Shown in pieces: positions 31,335-38,717 of a stretch of DNA of 48,678 bases (the stretch's first letter is position 1; each line of letters begins with the position of its first letter). Source of the stretch: a virus; IMG/VR virus record IMGVR_UViG_3300046467_001967, positions 1 to 48,678 of that record; one strand, written 5' to 3'. The notes below the pieces were generated by a model. The model saw only the letters and a list, made by a program, of their open reading frames with translations, was not told where the DNA came from and ran no database searches. The position numbers and the translations under genes were made by a program.

Positions 31335-33137
31335 ATGGCATTCACACTTAAGGATCAGGAACACCTGCTACGGCTCCGCACGGCCATGACGGCCAGCCGC
31401 CGCAAGCTCGAGCCCTTCCGCCGCCGGCACCGCGAGGCCGTCGAACAGTTCGTCGGGGTCCACTACTCGGACGACGGCACCGACCGCCCGGTCCACGTCA
31501 ACCTGATCGAGCTGGCCGCCAACATCTACGAGCGAGCCCTGATCGCCCGGCCACCGAAGGTCACGATTCTGACCCGCAACGTGCAGTTCGGCCCCATCGG
31601 CCGCAAGCTCGAGGTCGTGATCAACGATCTACTGGGCCGGTTCGAGGTTCACTCGGCTCTCACCCGTGCGGTGCGGAGCGCGCTGTTCTCGGTGGGTCTG
31701 ATCAAAGTGGGCACCCACGTCACCGGCACTGTTAATGTGGACAACTACGAGATCGACCGGGTGCAGCCGTTCGTCAAACAAATCTTGTTGGACGATTGGG
31801 TTCATGACATGAGTGCGAGGGACTGGTCAGAGGTCGGCTACCTCGGCCACCGCTACCGGATGAGCCTCGCCGAGGCTGTCGAGAATCCTGCCTTCAAGAA
31901 GTCTGTGCGGGAGCAGCTCTGGCAAGCGGACTTCGAGTCCCACAACGAATCTGGCGACCAGCGAATCCACACGCTGTCGCAGGGATTCGGAATGCTCGAT
32001 ACCGAGTACGACCGGAAGGTCGAGCTGTGGGAAATCTACCTGCCCAAGTTGAAACAGGTCGTAACACTTGGCCCTGTCGAAGGCGAGCCTCCCCTGCGGG
32101 TCGTGGACTGGGAAGGCCCAGACCACGGGCCGTTCCACATCCTGTCATTTCAGGAAGTGGACGGTCAGACGATGCCGCTGTCGCCCGTGTCCCAGTGGCG
32201 CGGGCTGCACGAGATTGTCAACGGGCTCTACCGCAAGTTGGAGCGGCAGAGCCAGCGGCAGAAGACCGTGGCTGTCACGAGGGGGGAAGACTCCGAGGAC
32301 GCCGAAACCCTCCGACAGGCGTCGGACGGCGAGGTGGTCGGGGTCAACAACCCCGATGCGATCCAAGAGAAGCGGATGGGGGGCATCGACCAGCAGAACT
32401 TCGGGTTCATGCTGCAATCGAAACAGCTCTTCAGCTGGCTGGCCGGCAACCTGGACTCGCTCGGTGGGCTCGGGGCCAGCTCCGAGACGGTCGGGCAGGA
32501 CGCCATGCTACAGGCGAGCAACTCCCGCCGGCTCTCGGCCATGCAGGATCAGGTGCTGCTGTTCACCAAGAAGGTGCTGTCAGACTTCGGCTACTGGGTC
32601 TGGACCGACCCCCTCGAGACGTATCAGGCGATCCTCGAGGAAGAGGGCATGAACACCATCGTAGACACACTGAAGCCAGTGGAGCGGGAGTCTCACAGCT
32701 TCTGGCACCACGAGGTGGACGTGAAACCCTACTCGATGTCGTTCCAGAGCCCGGGCGAGCGGCTCTCGGTCATAAACCAGATCGTTCAGGGAGTCGTGCT
32801 GCCGTCGCTGCCGCTGCTCGAGGCACAGGGGATGCAGTTCAATATCAACAAGCTGATGGAGCTGTATGCCCGCTACGCGGACCTGCCCGAGCTGATGGAG
32901 ATCGTCACGCCGGTGCAACAGCTCCCGGGTCAGGCCGGCCAGCCGGTCCTGCCACCCGACGCACCCGACTCGGAAGTCGAGCGGGGGGCCGGCCCGCCCT
33001 CGCACACGGTCAACGAACGAATCTCCCGGCCCGGGGCGACCCAGCAGGGAGCCGATCAGGCTCTGGTGCAAAACCTCATGGGCGGAAACCCGCAGCAATC
33101 AGAACAAGAGGCGATGGCTCGCCAAATGGGAGGCTAA
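31335..33137 (+). CDS. Portal protein
   Basis: 600 residues, the normal portal size, directly after terL. It is rich in long helices and beta segments typical of the portal crown and wing (LERQSQRQKTVAVTRGEDSE, GNLDSLGGLGASSETVGQD, LQASNSRRLSAMQDQVLLF). A flexible Pro/Gly/Gln-rich C-terminus follows. It forms the dodecameric DNA entry ring. The start FTLKDQEHLLRLRTAM nearly repeats the N-terminus of the alpha-CTD-like protein. A long frame overlapping its second half is a shadow that only becomes real at 33596. Confidence 0.88.
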   Translation: MAFTLKDQEHLLRLRTAMTASRRKLEPFRRRHREAVEQFVGVHYSDDGTDRPVHVNLIELAANIYERALIARPPKVTILTRNVQFGPIGRKLEVVINDLLGRFEVHSALTRAVRSALFSVGLIKVGTHVTGTVNVDNYEIDRVQPFVKQILLDDWVHDMSARDWSEVGYLGHRYRMSLAEAVENPAFKKSVREQLWQADFESHNESGDQRIHTLSQGFGMLDTEYDRKVELWEIYLPKLKQVVTLGPVEGEPPLRVVDWEGPDHGPFHILSFQEVDGQTMPLSPVSQWRGLHEIVNGLYRKLERQSQRQKTVAVTRGEDSEDAETLRQASDGEVVGVNNPDAIQEKRMGGIDQQNFGFMLQSKQLFSWLAGNLDSLGGLGASSETVGQDAMLQASNSRRLSAMQDQVLLFTKKVLSDFGYWVWTDPLETYQAILEEEGMNTIVDTLKPVERESHSFWHHEVDVKPYSMSFQSPGERLSVINQIVQGVVLPSLPLLEAQGMQFNINKLMELYARYADLPELMEIVTPVQQLPGQAGQPVLPPDAPDSEVERGAGPPSHTVNERISRPGATQQGADQALVQNLMGGNPQQSEQEAMARQMGG

Positions 33138-33140
33138 GAG

Positions 33141-33596
33141 ATGCCAATTGGAACCGGAATCAATCAGGCCATGATGCAGCAGATGTCCTACCCCAACATG
33201 GGTGGGCTGATGGGCGGCGGCGGCGGCGGCGGCAGCGGCGGTGGCATGATGGGCGGCATGATGGGCGGCATGATGGGCGGCGGGTCGCAGCAGTCGATGA
33301 TGCAGCAGCTTATGCAGGGTTCTGGCGGTGCGAGCCCCTTCACGATGGGCGGCGTGGACGCCTACGCCCAGCAGGGACAGGGGATGCCCAGCTTTGGCAA
33401 CCACGGGCAAGTGGGGGACGCGGGAATTCTCAACCCCGTCATGGGTCAGTTCCAAGAAAAACCCGATTACGACCCCCTCGCTCCATATGCGCCCAAGCAG
33501 CAGCAGCAGCAGCAGGAGCAGCCCCCCGGGTCTGGCGGGTTCAGGATGCCCGGTGGCCCCCCGGGCGGCCAACCGGGGGGGATGCCGGGTGGCTGA
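33141..33596 (+). CDS. Low-complexity Gly/Met/Gln-rich head protein
   Basis: 151 residues. The centre is Gly- and Met-rich with tandem MMGG units coded by ATGATGGGCGGC repeated three times at 33246-33281. A Gln run (CAG repeats near 33496) and a Gly/Pro-rich end follow. The low-complexity sequence suggests a flexible linker or internal head component. It lies between portal and a cell-wall-peptidase-like gene with overlapping stop/start (TGATG), so it is transcribed with the packaging genes. No family is recognised. Confidence 0.75.
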   Translation: MPIGTGINQAMMQQMSYPNMGGLMGGGGGGGSGGGMMGGMMGGMMGGGSQQSMMQQLMQGSGGASPFTMGGVDAYAQQGQGMPSFGNHGQVGDAGILNPVMGQFQEKPDYDPLAPYAPKQQQQQQEQPPGSGGFRMPGGPPGGQPGGMPGG

Positions 33597-34162
33597 TGAT
33601 TGACTACCGAAAAGCCCGCTCGAAGATCGCCAACGGCGACGTGATCGCGTTCCATTACTCGAGGTGGTCTCTGTTCAGCCAGCTGATCAGCCTGTGGACC
33701 AGGTCACGTATCAGCCACGTGGGTATGGTGATGCGGGTCAACGGGCGGGTCGCGGTCATCGAGGCACTCGAGGGCCGTGGGGTTCGGGTCTACCCGATAT
33801 CCCTCATCCTATCATCTGGCCGCCAGCTCGAGTGGTACGCACTGCGGCCGGGCATTGACCGCCGGGAGGTTGTCCACGAGGCACTGGCCCACTGGGGCCA
33901 GCGGTACGCGAGCCCGTGGCAGTTCATCAGGTCGTTCTCGGTCCTGACCAAGTGGAGCCTCGACAAGTGGGGGATCCGCAACGACATCAGCACCAAGCGT
34001 TTTTTCTGCTCGGAGTTTGTGGCTCACTGCCTGAAGGCCGGCGGGCTCGAGGACGACACCGCCCCGTCCCTCATGGCGCCGGCCGACATCTGTGAACTCG
34101 AGTGTCTCGAGAGAAAGGGGAAACTGGCGTGGAAGGCTTCAGAATCTGCCCCGGCCGCGTAA
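33596..34162 (+). CDS. Permuted NlpC/P60 (YiiX-like) cysteine peptidase
   Basis: 188 residues from the ATG at 33596, which overlaps the previous TGA. The frame runs open far upstream, but that part is a shadow of the portal. The permuted papain-fold signature is clear: GDVIAFHYSR, ISHVGMVM with catalytic His41, VIEALEGRGV, and RFFCSEFVAHCL with catalytic Cys138. YiiX/NlpC-P60 enzymes cleave peptidoglycan peptides or amide/ester bonds. Here it may be a virion-associated wall-opening enzyme or the lysis peptidase, since no classical endolysin is visible elsewhere. Confidence 0.8.
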   Translation: MIDYRKARSKIANGDVIAFHYSRWSLFSQLISLWTRSRISHVGMVMRVNGRVAVIEALEGRGVRVYPISLILSSGRQLEWYALRPGIDRREVVHEALAHWGQRYASPWQFIRSFSVLTKWSLDKWGIRNDISTKRFFCSEFVAHCLKAGGLEDDTAPSLMAPADICELECLERKGKLAWKASESAPAA

Positions 34163-34503
34163 CCAAAATCGTCGATGCGGACACCATAGATTGCGCTATT
34201 TCAGTCGGTTATCACGTAGTGGTTAATGAGAGATTAAGGCTGTGCATGCGATCTGGCGTCGGCCTTGACGCACCGGAGGTCCGCGGCAAGGAACGCGAGG
34301 CTGGCTTGGCAGCCACCGCCTACCTCAAGGAGCTGCTCGACAAACACGCACCGGACGGCAAGGTCCTGGTCCGCAGCTTCAAGGCCAAGCAGGGGAAGTA
34401 CGGCAGGTTCATTTGCAGTCTAGAGGTGCGCGGAACGGAGGGGATGATTTATATCTGCGATCTACTGGTGGCCGCCGGCCACGCTGTCGAGAAGGAGTAC
34501 TAG
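34129..34503 (+). CDS. SNase-like (thermonuclease) domain protein
   Basis: 124 residues from a GTG at 34129 with AAGGGG 8 bases upstream; a GTG at 34102 is possible. The staphylococcal-nuclease fold is recognisable: VTKIVDADTIDC with the metal-binding Asp pair, RLRLCMRSGVGLDAPEVRGK with Asp47 and Glu50, and KYGRFICSLEV with Arg93. The enzyme would cut DNA or RNA using calcium; all key residues appear present. It lies among head genes, so it may degrade host DNA or act in packaging. It overlaps the peptidase gene by 34 bases. Confidence 0.78.
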   Translation: MEGFRICPGRVTKIVDADTIDCAISVGYHVVVNERLRLCMRSGVGLDAPEVRGKEREAGLAATAYLKELLDKHAPDGKVLVRSFKAKQGKYGRFICSLEVRGTEGMIYICDLLVAAGHAVEKEY

Positions 34504-34791
34504 ATGGATGTCGTCTACAAGGTCAACGGCCAGACGGTCAGCCGTGGCAGTTTCAACAAAAACCCGAAGGGGGCCGGAAACATCATCCGGTCGTGGGAGT
34601 CTCGCAAGATAATCAAGTGCGACGGCTCGGGGGTTCACCCCAGTGACCGCGAGGAGGCCATTGCCCACGCCAAGAAACATGGTGTCCCCACGCACTTCGA
34701 TGAACAGGGCCGGCCTCACTACACGAGCCTGCGCCACCAGACCGACCACCTCAGAACTATCGGATTCCACAACAAGGATGGGATCCATTGA
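34504..34791 (+). CDS. Small hypothetical protein
   Basis: 95 residues starting one base after the SNase-like stop. It contains VVYKVNGQTVSRGSFNKNPK, a basic and polar middle, and a His-rich end (HYTSLRHQTDHLRTIGFHNK). Conserved-looking Gly, His and Asp residues could bind metal, but no known motif emerges. It is the last gene before the repeat-rich region, which suggests a transcription unit boundary after it. Confidence 0.65.
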   Translation: MDVVYKVNGQTVSRGSFNKNPKGAGNIIRSWESRKIIKCDGSGVHPSDREEAIAHAKKHGVPTHFDEQGRPHYTSLRHQTDHLRTIGFHNKDGIH

Positions 34792-35213
34792 GCGATTTGT
34801 GGGCGCCCTGAGCGCCAAATTGCGTTCCACATATTGCGTAACCGTTGCGGTGGAACGATGCAAAAGCCCTTGTTTCACGGTGTTTTGTCGTGTTTCCGTT
34901 GCGTGAAATATTGCGTGGAACGATGGAACACCGTGGGCGCCCATATTCAAAACGTGAACACGGATATATCAGAACAGCAAAACCCACAGGTACACCCACA
35001 GGTACGCCGACTGTACGAGTCCTCACGAGTCCTCACGGGCGACTGCACGAGTCCTCACGGGACCGCACGGGACCGCACGGGACCGCACGGGACCGCACGG
35101 GACGTTTTATCCACCGTGAGTCCACCACAGTACATACAGCAGTACACGGTACACGGTACACGGTACACGCCTTTTTGCGCCCTTTTGCGCCCTTTTGCGC
35201 CCGGTTCAACAAA

Positions 35214-35242
35214 CCGAACAAAAACCGAACAAACCGAACACT
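35214..35242. repeat. CCGAACA iteron array 1
   Basis: CCGAACA at 35214, 35225 and 35234, spacing 11 then 9 bases. The 29-bp unit recurs at 35357-35385 with only the first spacer (AAAA versus CTTA) changed. Iterons spaced by one helical turn are typical of initiator or repressor binding. Confidence 0.8.
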
Positions 35243-35348
35243 AAAACCGGATGTCCCAGAACATCCGCCCCATCCGCCCCCCCAGCTTTCCCCGTAAAAC
35301 AAAGGCTTTTGAAGAATCCGGTTTGAATCCGCCCCCCGTTCGGTTGGG

Positions 35349-35385
35349 GTGTTCGGCCGAACACTTACCGAACAAACCGAACACT
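35349..35385. repeat. 16-bp palindrome plus CCGAACA iteron array 2
   Basis: GTGTTCGGCCGAACAC (35349-35364) is a perfect palindrome built from two opposed iterons. CCGAACA then repeats at 35357, 35368 and 35377 with the same 11 and 9 base spacing as array 1. Confidence 0.8.
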
Positions 35386-35437
35386 TGTTTCGCTTGTTTC
35401 GCTTAATTCGCACCCCTCTTAGGCTGGGAGTTCAGAT

Positions 35438-35539
35438 ATGCCCAAGGTTGGAAAAACGCGATACCCGTACACCAAGGCCGGCAAGAAGGCCGCCGACGCC
35501 GCTCGCAAGAAGAAAAAGGGCGGCAAAAAAACGCGGTGA
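35438..35539 (+). CDS. 33-residue basic peptide
   Basis: MPKVGKTRYPYTKAGKKAAD followed by a Lys-rich tail, 33 residues, with GGGAG about 9 bases before the ATG. Short peptides starting MPKVGKK.(Y/F).YT..G are frequent in tailed phages near head genes and are thought to bind DNA or the capsid interior. It lies just after the iteron region. The strong composition and good ribosome site argue for a real gene despite its size. Confidence 0.7.
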   Translation: MPKVGKTRYPYTKAGKKAADAARKKKKGGKKTR

Positions 35540-35544
35540 TTGTA

Positions 35545-35597
35545 CCACACGGCCATACTGTGGTTTTACCCACAGCCATACTGTGGTGAACACCACA
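35545..35597. promoter_or_regulatory. Cluster of three dyads between two small genes
   Basis: CCACAC-N7-CTGTGG (35545-35563), CCACAG-CCATA-CTGTGG (35570-35586) and TGTGGTG-AA-CACCACA (35582-35597) follow one another. The 13-base block GCCATACTGTGGT occurs twice, 23 bases apart. The set looks like a repeated operator or a series of competing hairpins before the scaffold and capsid genes. Confidence 0.5.
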
Positions 35598-35646
35598 ATG
35601 CCGAGGTCGGGATTCTGTGAGCTGCCGGGAGCGGCTAGATTCCGGT

Positions 35647-35766
35647 ATGGCACGAGAAGATCGCCCACCCAAGAACGTCAAGTTCCCAGTCAGTAAGCCC
35701 GTGGAGAGGGTGCGCGATAAGGGTGCCAAGGGGACCAGGAAACCCGACAAGCCCCGAGGTTACTGA
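35647..35766 (+). CDS. 39-residue basic peptide
   Basis: MAREDRPPKNVKFPVSKPVE followed by a Lys/Arg/Pro-rich tail; its TGA overlaps the ATG of the scaffold-like gene (TGATG), so the two are translationally coupled. The ribosome site is weak, with a GGGAG more than 20 bases upstream. The coupling and composition support a real small gene, possibly DNA-binding; no family is recognised. Confidence 0.55.
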   Translation: MAREDRPPKNVKFPVSKPVERVRDKGAKGTRKPDKPRGY

Positions 35767-36758
35767 TGGCCACCGCTGACACAAAAGCTCCCGAGGTTGA
35801 CACGCCGATCCAGACCACCGAGGAGGCCGCCGCGCTGGCCACCGAGGAAAAGGAATCGGAGTTCTACCTAGAGGAGCCCGACTACGGCGACCTGCTCGGG
35901 ACGCTGGCCGCGGACCCCGGCGATGGCGAGGAGCCCGGCGAGGATGCCGAGGCTGAACCCGCTCCGATGGAAGAGCCGGCGGTGGACGAACCGCCCCCGG
36001 GCAGCGACGACTTCACCAACGAACACTACGGCTACGGCCACGCGATGGGGATGAGCCCCGAAGAGGTGCGAGCCTTCGGCAGCCCCGCAAAGTTTGAGCG
36101 GGTGCTGCACCAGATCGGTTCCTCGGTTGGGCAAGACCCGGCGCGAGCCGCGGTGCAGCAGCAGGTGGATACCGACAACCCGGGAGTCGAACAGCAGGAG
36201 CTTGACAACCCCGGCGAGTTCTCGTTCGAGGACGAGGACGTGTACGACGAGAACCTCGTCGGACTCAACGACCACACAAACCAGAGATTCGCCTCGCTCG
36301 AAGCCAAATTTTCCGAGCTGGAGGGTCTCAACAAGCGTCTTCAGGCCGACGTGGCCGCACGTGAGTTTGACTCCATGTGCGACTACTTGCCCGAGGACAT
36401 ATTCGGCAGGGGCCGGCTCAACGCGCTGGGCGAGGATACTGCCATGAACCGGGTGAAGCTGGCGAATGAGGTTTCTCGCAGCGGACACGGTTACCAGGTT
36501 AGGGGAGAGCCCCTGCCACCTCTCGATATGCTCGTGAAGCGGGCGTATCACTCAGTGTTTGGTGATCAAATTCAAGACCGAACCCTCAGAGACATCGCCG
36601 ACCGGACGGGCAGGCAGGTGAAGCAGACCACCGCAATGCCGACTCACAGTGAGTCAACGGATCTGTCACCCCGGGAGAAGGCCATACAGGCAGCCGCCTC
36701 GTGGCACCGGGACAACAGCACCGATCTCTCGTCCGACGAAGGTTTTCTTGAGGGCTAA
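35766..36758 (+). CDS. Putative capsid scaffolding / head assembly protein
   Basis: 330 residues, very acidic in the first 200 (EEKESEFYLEEPDYGDLLG, EDAEAEPAPMEEPAVDEPPP). A coiled coil follows near 170-200 (FASLEAKFSELEGLNKRLQA), with a basic helical end. An acidic, helical protein directly before the major capsid gene is the usual scaffold profile; it guides prohead assembly and leaves or is degraded. The assignment rests on composition and position. No protease domain is visible in it. Confidence 0.7.
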   Translation: MATADTKAPEVDTPIQTTEEAAALATEEKESEFYLEEPDYGDLLGTLAADPGDGEEPGEDAEAEPAPMEEPAVDEPPPGSDDFTNEHYGYGHAMGMSPEEVRAFGSPAKFERVLHQIGSSVGQDPARAAVQQQVDTDNPGVEQQELDNPGEFSFEDEDVYDENLVGLNDHTNQRFASLEAKFSELEGLNKRLQADVAAREFDSMCDYLPEDIFGRGRLNALGEDTAMNRVKLANEVSRSGHGYQVRGEPLPPLDMLVKRAYHSVFGDQIQDRTLRDIADRTGRQVKQTTAMPTHSESTDLSPREKAIQAAASWHRDNSTDLSSDEGFLEG

Positions 36759-36778
36759 CAACCAGAAAGGTATCAGTC

Positions 36779-37837
36779 ATGGCATACACACCTGACGAAT
36801 ACACAGATCTGGTAACCAGTACGCTGCGTCACCTCGAGCGGAACACTTGGGCCGACATCGTCGTTGACAACCAGCGTCACATAGCGTTGCCTCAGATCTT
36901 GCAGAAGAAGCGTGTCGAGTTTGGCAGTGGCTACGGCCACCAGTTCAATGTCCGGTTCTTCAGCAATAACAGTGCGCGAAACGTCAAACTCTCAGAGACG
37001 GATTCGCCGACAACCGCCGACACCCAGAAAACGGGAGACATCCCGTGGCGGCACACCGAGTGTCACTGGGCGTTGGAAGGTCGAATCATCAGCATGAACC
37101 GCGCACCGTCGCGGCTCGTGTCCCTGCTCGAGACGAGCCGGGTCGATGCGATGACCGATCTCGCAGAGAAGATGGAAGACAACTTCTGGCAGAAGCCGTC
37201 TTCCGCTTCCGACGACACGAGCCCGTTCGGCGTTCCGAGCTGGGTCGTTTACAACTCCGCTGCCAACGGATTCGAGGGTGGAAACCCCTCTACATTCCCG
37301 CAGACCGGAGCCGGCAATCTCGATTCGGATGTATATACCAGATTCAAAAACTGGACATACAATTACGACCGAATCGATAAGGCAGATCTGATCCGCGGCT
37401 GGCGGGAAGCTGCCACTAAGACCGAGTTTCACCCACCTGTTGAAGGCTCCTTCAGCAACATGGGGAACAACTACGGTTACTACACCAACTACACCGTTCT
37501 CGGTCAGTTGGAGGAGCTACTGGAATCTCAGAACTCTAATCTGGGCTCAGACGTTGCGAGCCAAGATGGCGCAACCAGGTTCCGTAGAAGCCCCGTCGTG
37601 TGGGTGCCGTGGATGGACAACAACGCTGCGGGTCTGCTCTCAGACGCCGGCGTCACCGATCCCATCTACGGCCTGAATTTCAGTGTCTTTCGCGTGGCTT
37701 TCCTGAGCGGAGAATATATGCGTACAACGAAAGTGCAACCGCACCCGCTGCATCACCGTCAGCTCGTGCAGTACACTGATTGCACGTATAACTTCTTTGT
37801 GAATGACCGCCGCCGCAACTTCGTCCTGAGCAAGTAA
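36779..37837 (+). CDS. Major capsid protein
   Basis: 352 residues with AGAAAGG upstream, right after the scaffold-like gene. The N-terminus is helical (DEYTDLVTSTLRHLERNTWA). Then come the extended-loop style strands (KKRVEFGSGYGHQFNVRFFS) and many aromatic, charged strands (WTYNYDRIDKADLIRGWREA, VVWVPWMDNN), ending in a beta-rich section with VQPHPLHHRQLVQYTDCTYN. Length, composition and synteny (terL, portal, scaffold, this gene, connector) fit a HK97-fold capsid subunit, although sequence alone does not show the fold. Confidence 0.8.
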   Translation: MAYTPDEYTDLVTSTLRHLERNTWADIVVDNQRHIALPQILQKKRVEFGSGYGHQFNVRFFSNNSARNVKLSETDSPTTADTQKTGDIPWRHTECHWALEGRIISMNRAPSRLVSLLETSRVDAMTDLAEKMEDNFWQKPSSASDDTSPFGVPSWVVYNSAANGFEGGNPSTFPQTGAGNLDSDVYTRFKNWTYNYDRIDKADLIRGWREAATKTEFHPPVEGSFSNMGNNYGYYTNYTVLGQLEELLESQNSNLGSDVASQDGATRFRRSPVVWVPWMDNNAAGLLSDAGVTDPIYGLNFSVFRVAFLSGEYMRTTKVQPHPLHHRQLVQYTDCTYNFFVNDRRRNFVLSK

Positions 37838-37859
37838 GCTCAGAGAAAGGGGGGTCACT

Positions 37860-38648
37860 ATGGCCGTTCTCATTACGGACATTGACCACAAGTTTCTCAA
37901 GGAGGACGGGAAGGGCGCGGCCAGCTCGGGCAACGAGTTGGCGCGGTCAGTCTGGTCCGGCCTCAACATCAGTGGTACGCCTCACGCTCGGTTGGGCAAC
38001 CACACCAACATCAGTTGGCACTTCGACGACTTCAACCCGTTCCGTTCCGCGGACTACGACATCGTCATCGCCTCCTCATGCACGGTCACCGTCACTCCCA
38101 CTGGCAAGCTCAAGCTGCTCGTGGATGCGACTGGTGCCGATGATGAGGCGGGGTTGCAGGCGATCAACGCAGCCGCGGGTTCTGGTCCCATGATCCAGCT
38201 CACGAGCGGCAAAGAGGCCGCTTTCGAGGCTCGGTGCATGATCGACCAGACGGCCGCTACCAGCTTCTTCGCTGGGGTCGCAACGGATGGCGTCAGCAGC
38301 TATGTCGCTGACCAGTTGTTCGACGCCAATAACGCCGCTCGTGGAACGATTGACGCCATCGGCGTGTCGATCTTGACGACCGACGCCGGCGTGGCCGACT
38401 GCATCTACGGATCCACGGTTGCCAAGGAAGCAGCCAAGACCATCGCAGCCGACACGTGGTTCAACGTGGGTCTGCGGTTCGACGGCTCGGACCTGATGTA
38501 CTACATCGACGGTGTCCAGAGGGGCGACAAGGTGGCTTTGGCCTCCCTGCCGTCCACGGTTCTGGCGCCGACGTTCGAGATCAAGATGGATGGTGCAGTT
38601 GCCGGCAACGCCTACGTTGACTGGTACGCCATCGGCCAAGAAGTCTAG
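37860..38648 (+). CDS. Putative capsid decoration protein with ConA/LamG-like fold
   Basis: 262 residues with GAAAGGGGGG upstream. After residue 60 it is almost all beta (IVIASSCTVTVTPTGKLKLL). The second half contains AFEARCMIDQTAATSFFAGV, TWFNVGLRFDGSDLMYYIDG and FEIKMDGAVAGNAYVDWYAI, the strand pattern of concanavalin/LamG-like jelly rolls. It directly follows the capsid gene and is closed by a strong terminator, as for an abundant head decoration protein. The fold and role are inferred. Confidence 0.65.
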   Translation: MAVLITDIDHKFLKEDGKGAASSGNELARSVWSGLNISGTPHARLGNHTNISWHFDDFNPFRSADYDIVIASSCTVTVTPTGKLKLLVDATGADDEAGLQAINAAAGSGPMIQLTSGKEAAFEARCMIDQTAATSFFAGVATDGVSSYVADQLFDANNAARGTIDAIGVSILTTDAGVADCIYGSTVAKEAAKTIAADTWFNVGLRFDGSDLMYYIDGVQRGDKVALASLPSTVLAPTFEIKMDGAVAGNAYVDWYAIGQEV

Positions 38649-38679
38649 GAGTCGAATTCGCCTTCGCACTCCGTTTTCG

Positions 38680-38714
38680 CCCGGGGGTCGGGTAACCGGC
38701 CCCCGGGGGTTTTT
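38680..38714 (+). terminator. Rho-independent terminator after the capsid genes
   Basis: CCCGGGGG (38680-38687) pairs with CCCCCGGG (38700-38707), with inner CGG/CCG pairs and a GTAA loop, followed by GG and TTTTT. It sits four bases before the next ATG and probably caps the high-level capsid transcript, with some read-through to the tail genes. Confidence 0.85.
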
Positions 38715-38717
38715 CAC

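Larger units (their letters stand above)
34792..35437. repeat. Repeat-rich noncoding region: iterons, tandem repeats, dyads
   Basis: 646 bases with no credible gene; two overlapping frames of 130-150 codons cross it but consist mainly of repeat translation. From left to right: GTGGGCGCCC at 34799 and 34933; inverted pairs CGTTCCAC/GTGGAACG and CACGGTGTT (34876-34884)/AACACCGTG (34927-34935); CGAGTCCTCA copies at 35018-35060; GACCGCACGG x4 (35061-35101); GTACACG x4 (35140-35168); TTTTGCGCCC x3 (35173-35202); and two three-iteron arrays of CCGAACA with a 16-bp palindrome. Most repeats have a period near 10 bp, one helical turn. Candidate roles: replication origin, packaging site or enhancer. 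Confidence 0.75.

Noticed and set aside
32027-33595. Upstream 523 codons of the frame that contains the NlpC/P60-like peptidase
   Set aside because: This part overlaps the portal in another frame and has Arg/Gly/Pro-rich shadow composition. The peptidase has its own start at 33596 coupled to the previous stop.
34834-35297. Two overlapping plus frames of 130-150 codons in the repeat region
   Set aside because: Their sequence is mostly translated tandem repeats (TGPHGTARD-type units), with no ribosome site or recognisable domain. The region is better read as noncoding.
34792-35437. Tandem 10-bp repeats as a CRISPR array
   Set aside because: The repeats are contiguous, shorter than CRISPR repeats, and lack unique spacers and Cas genes. 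The Cas4-like nuclease belongs to a recombination gene set.
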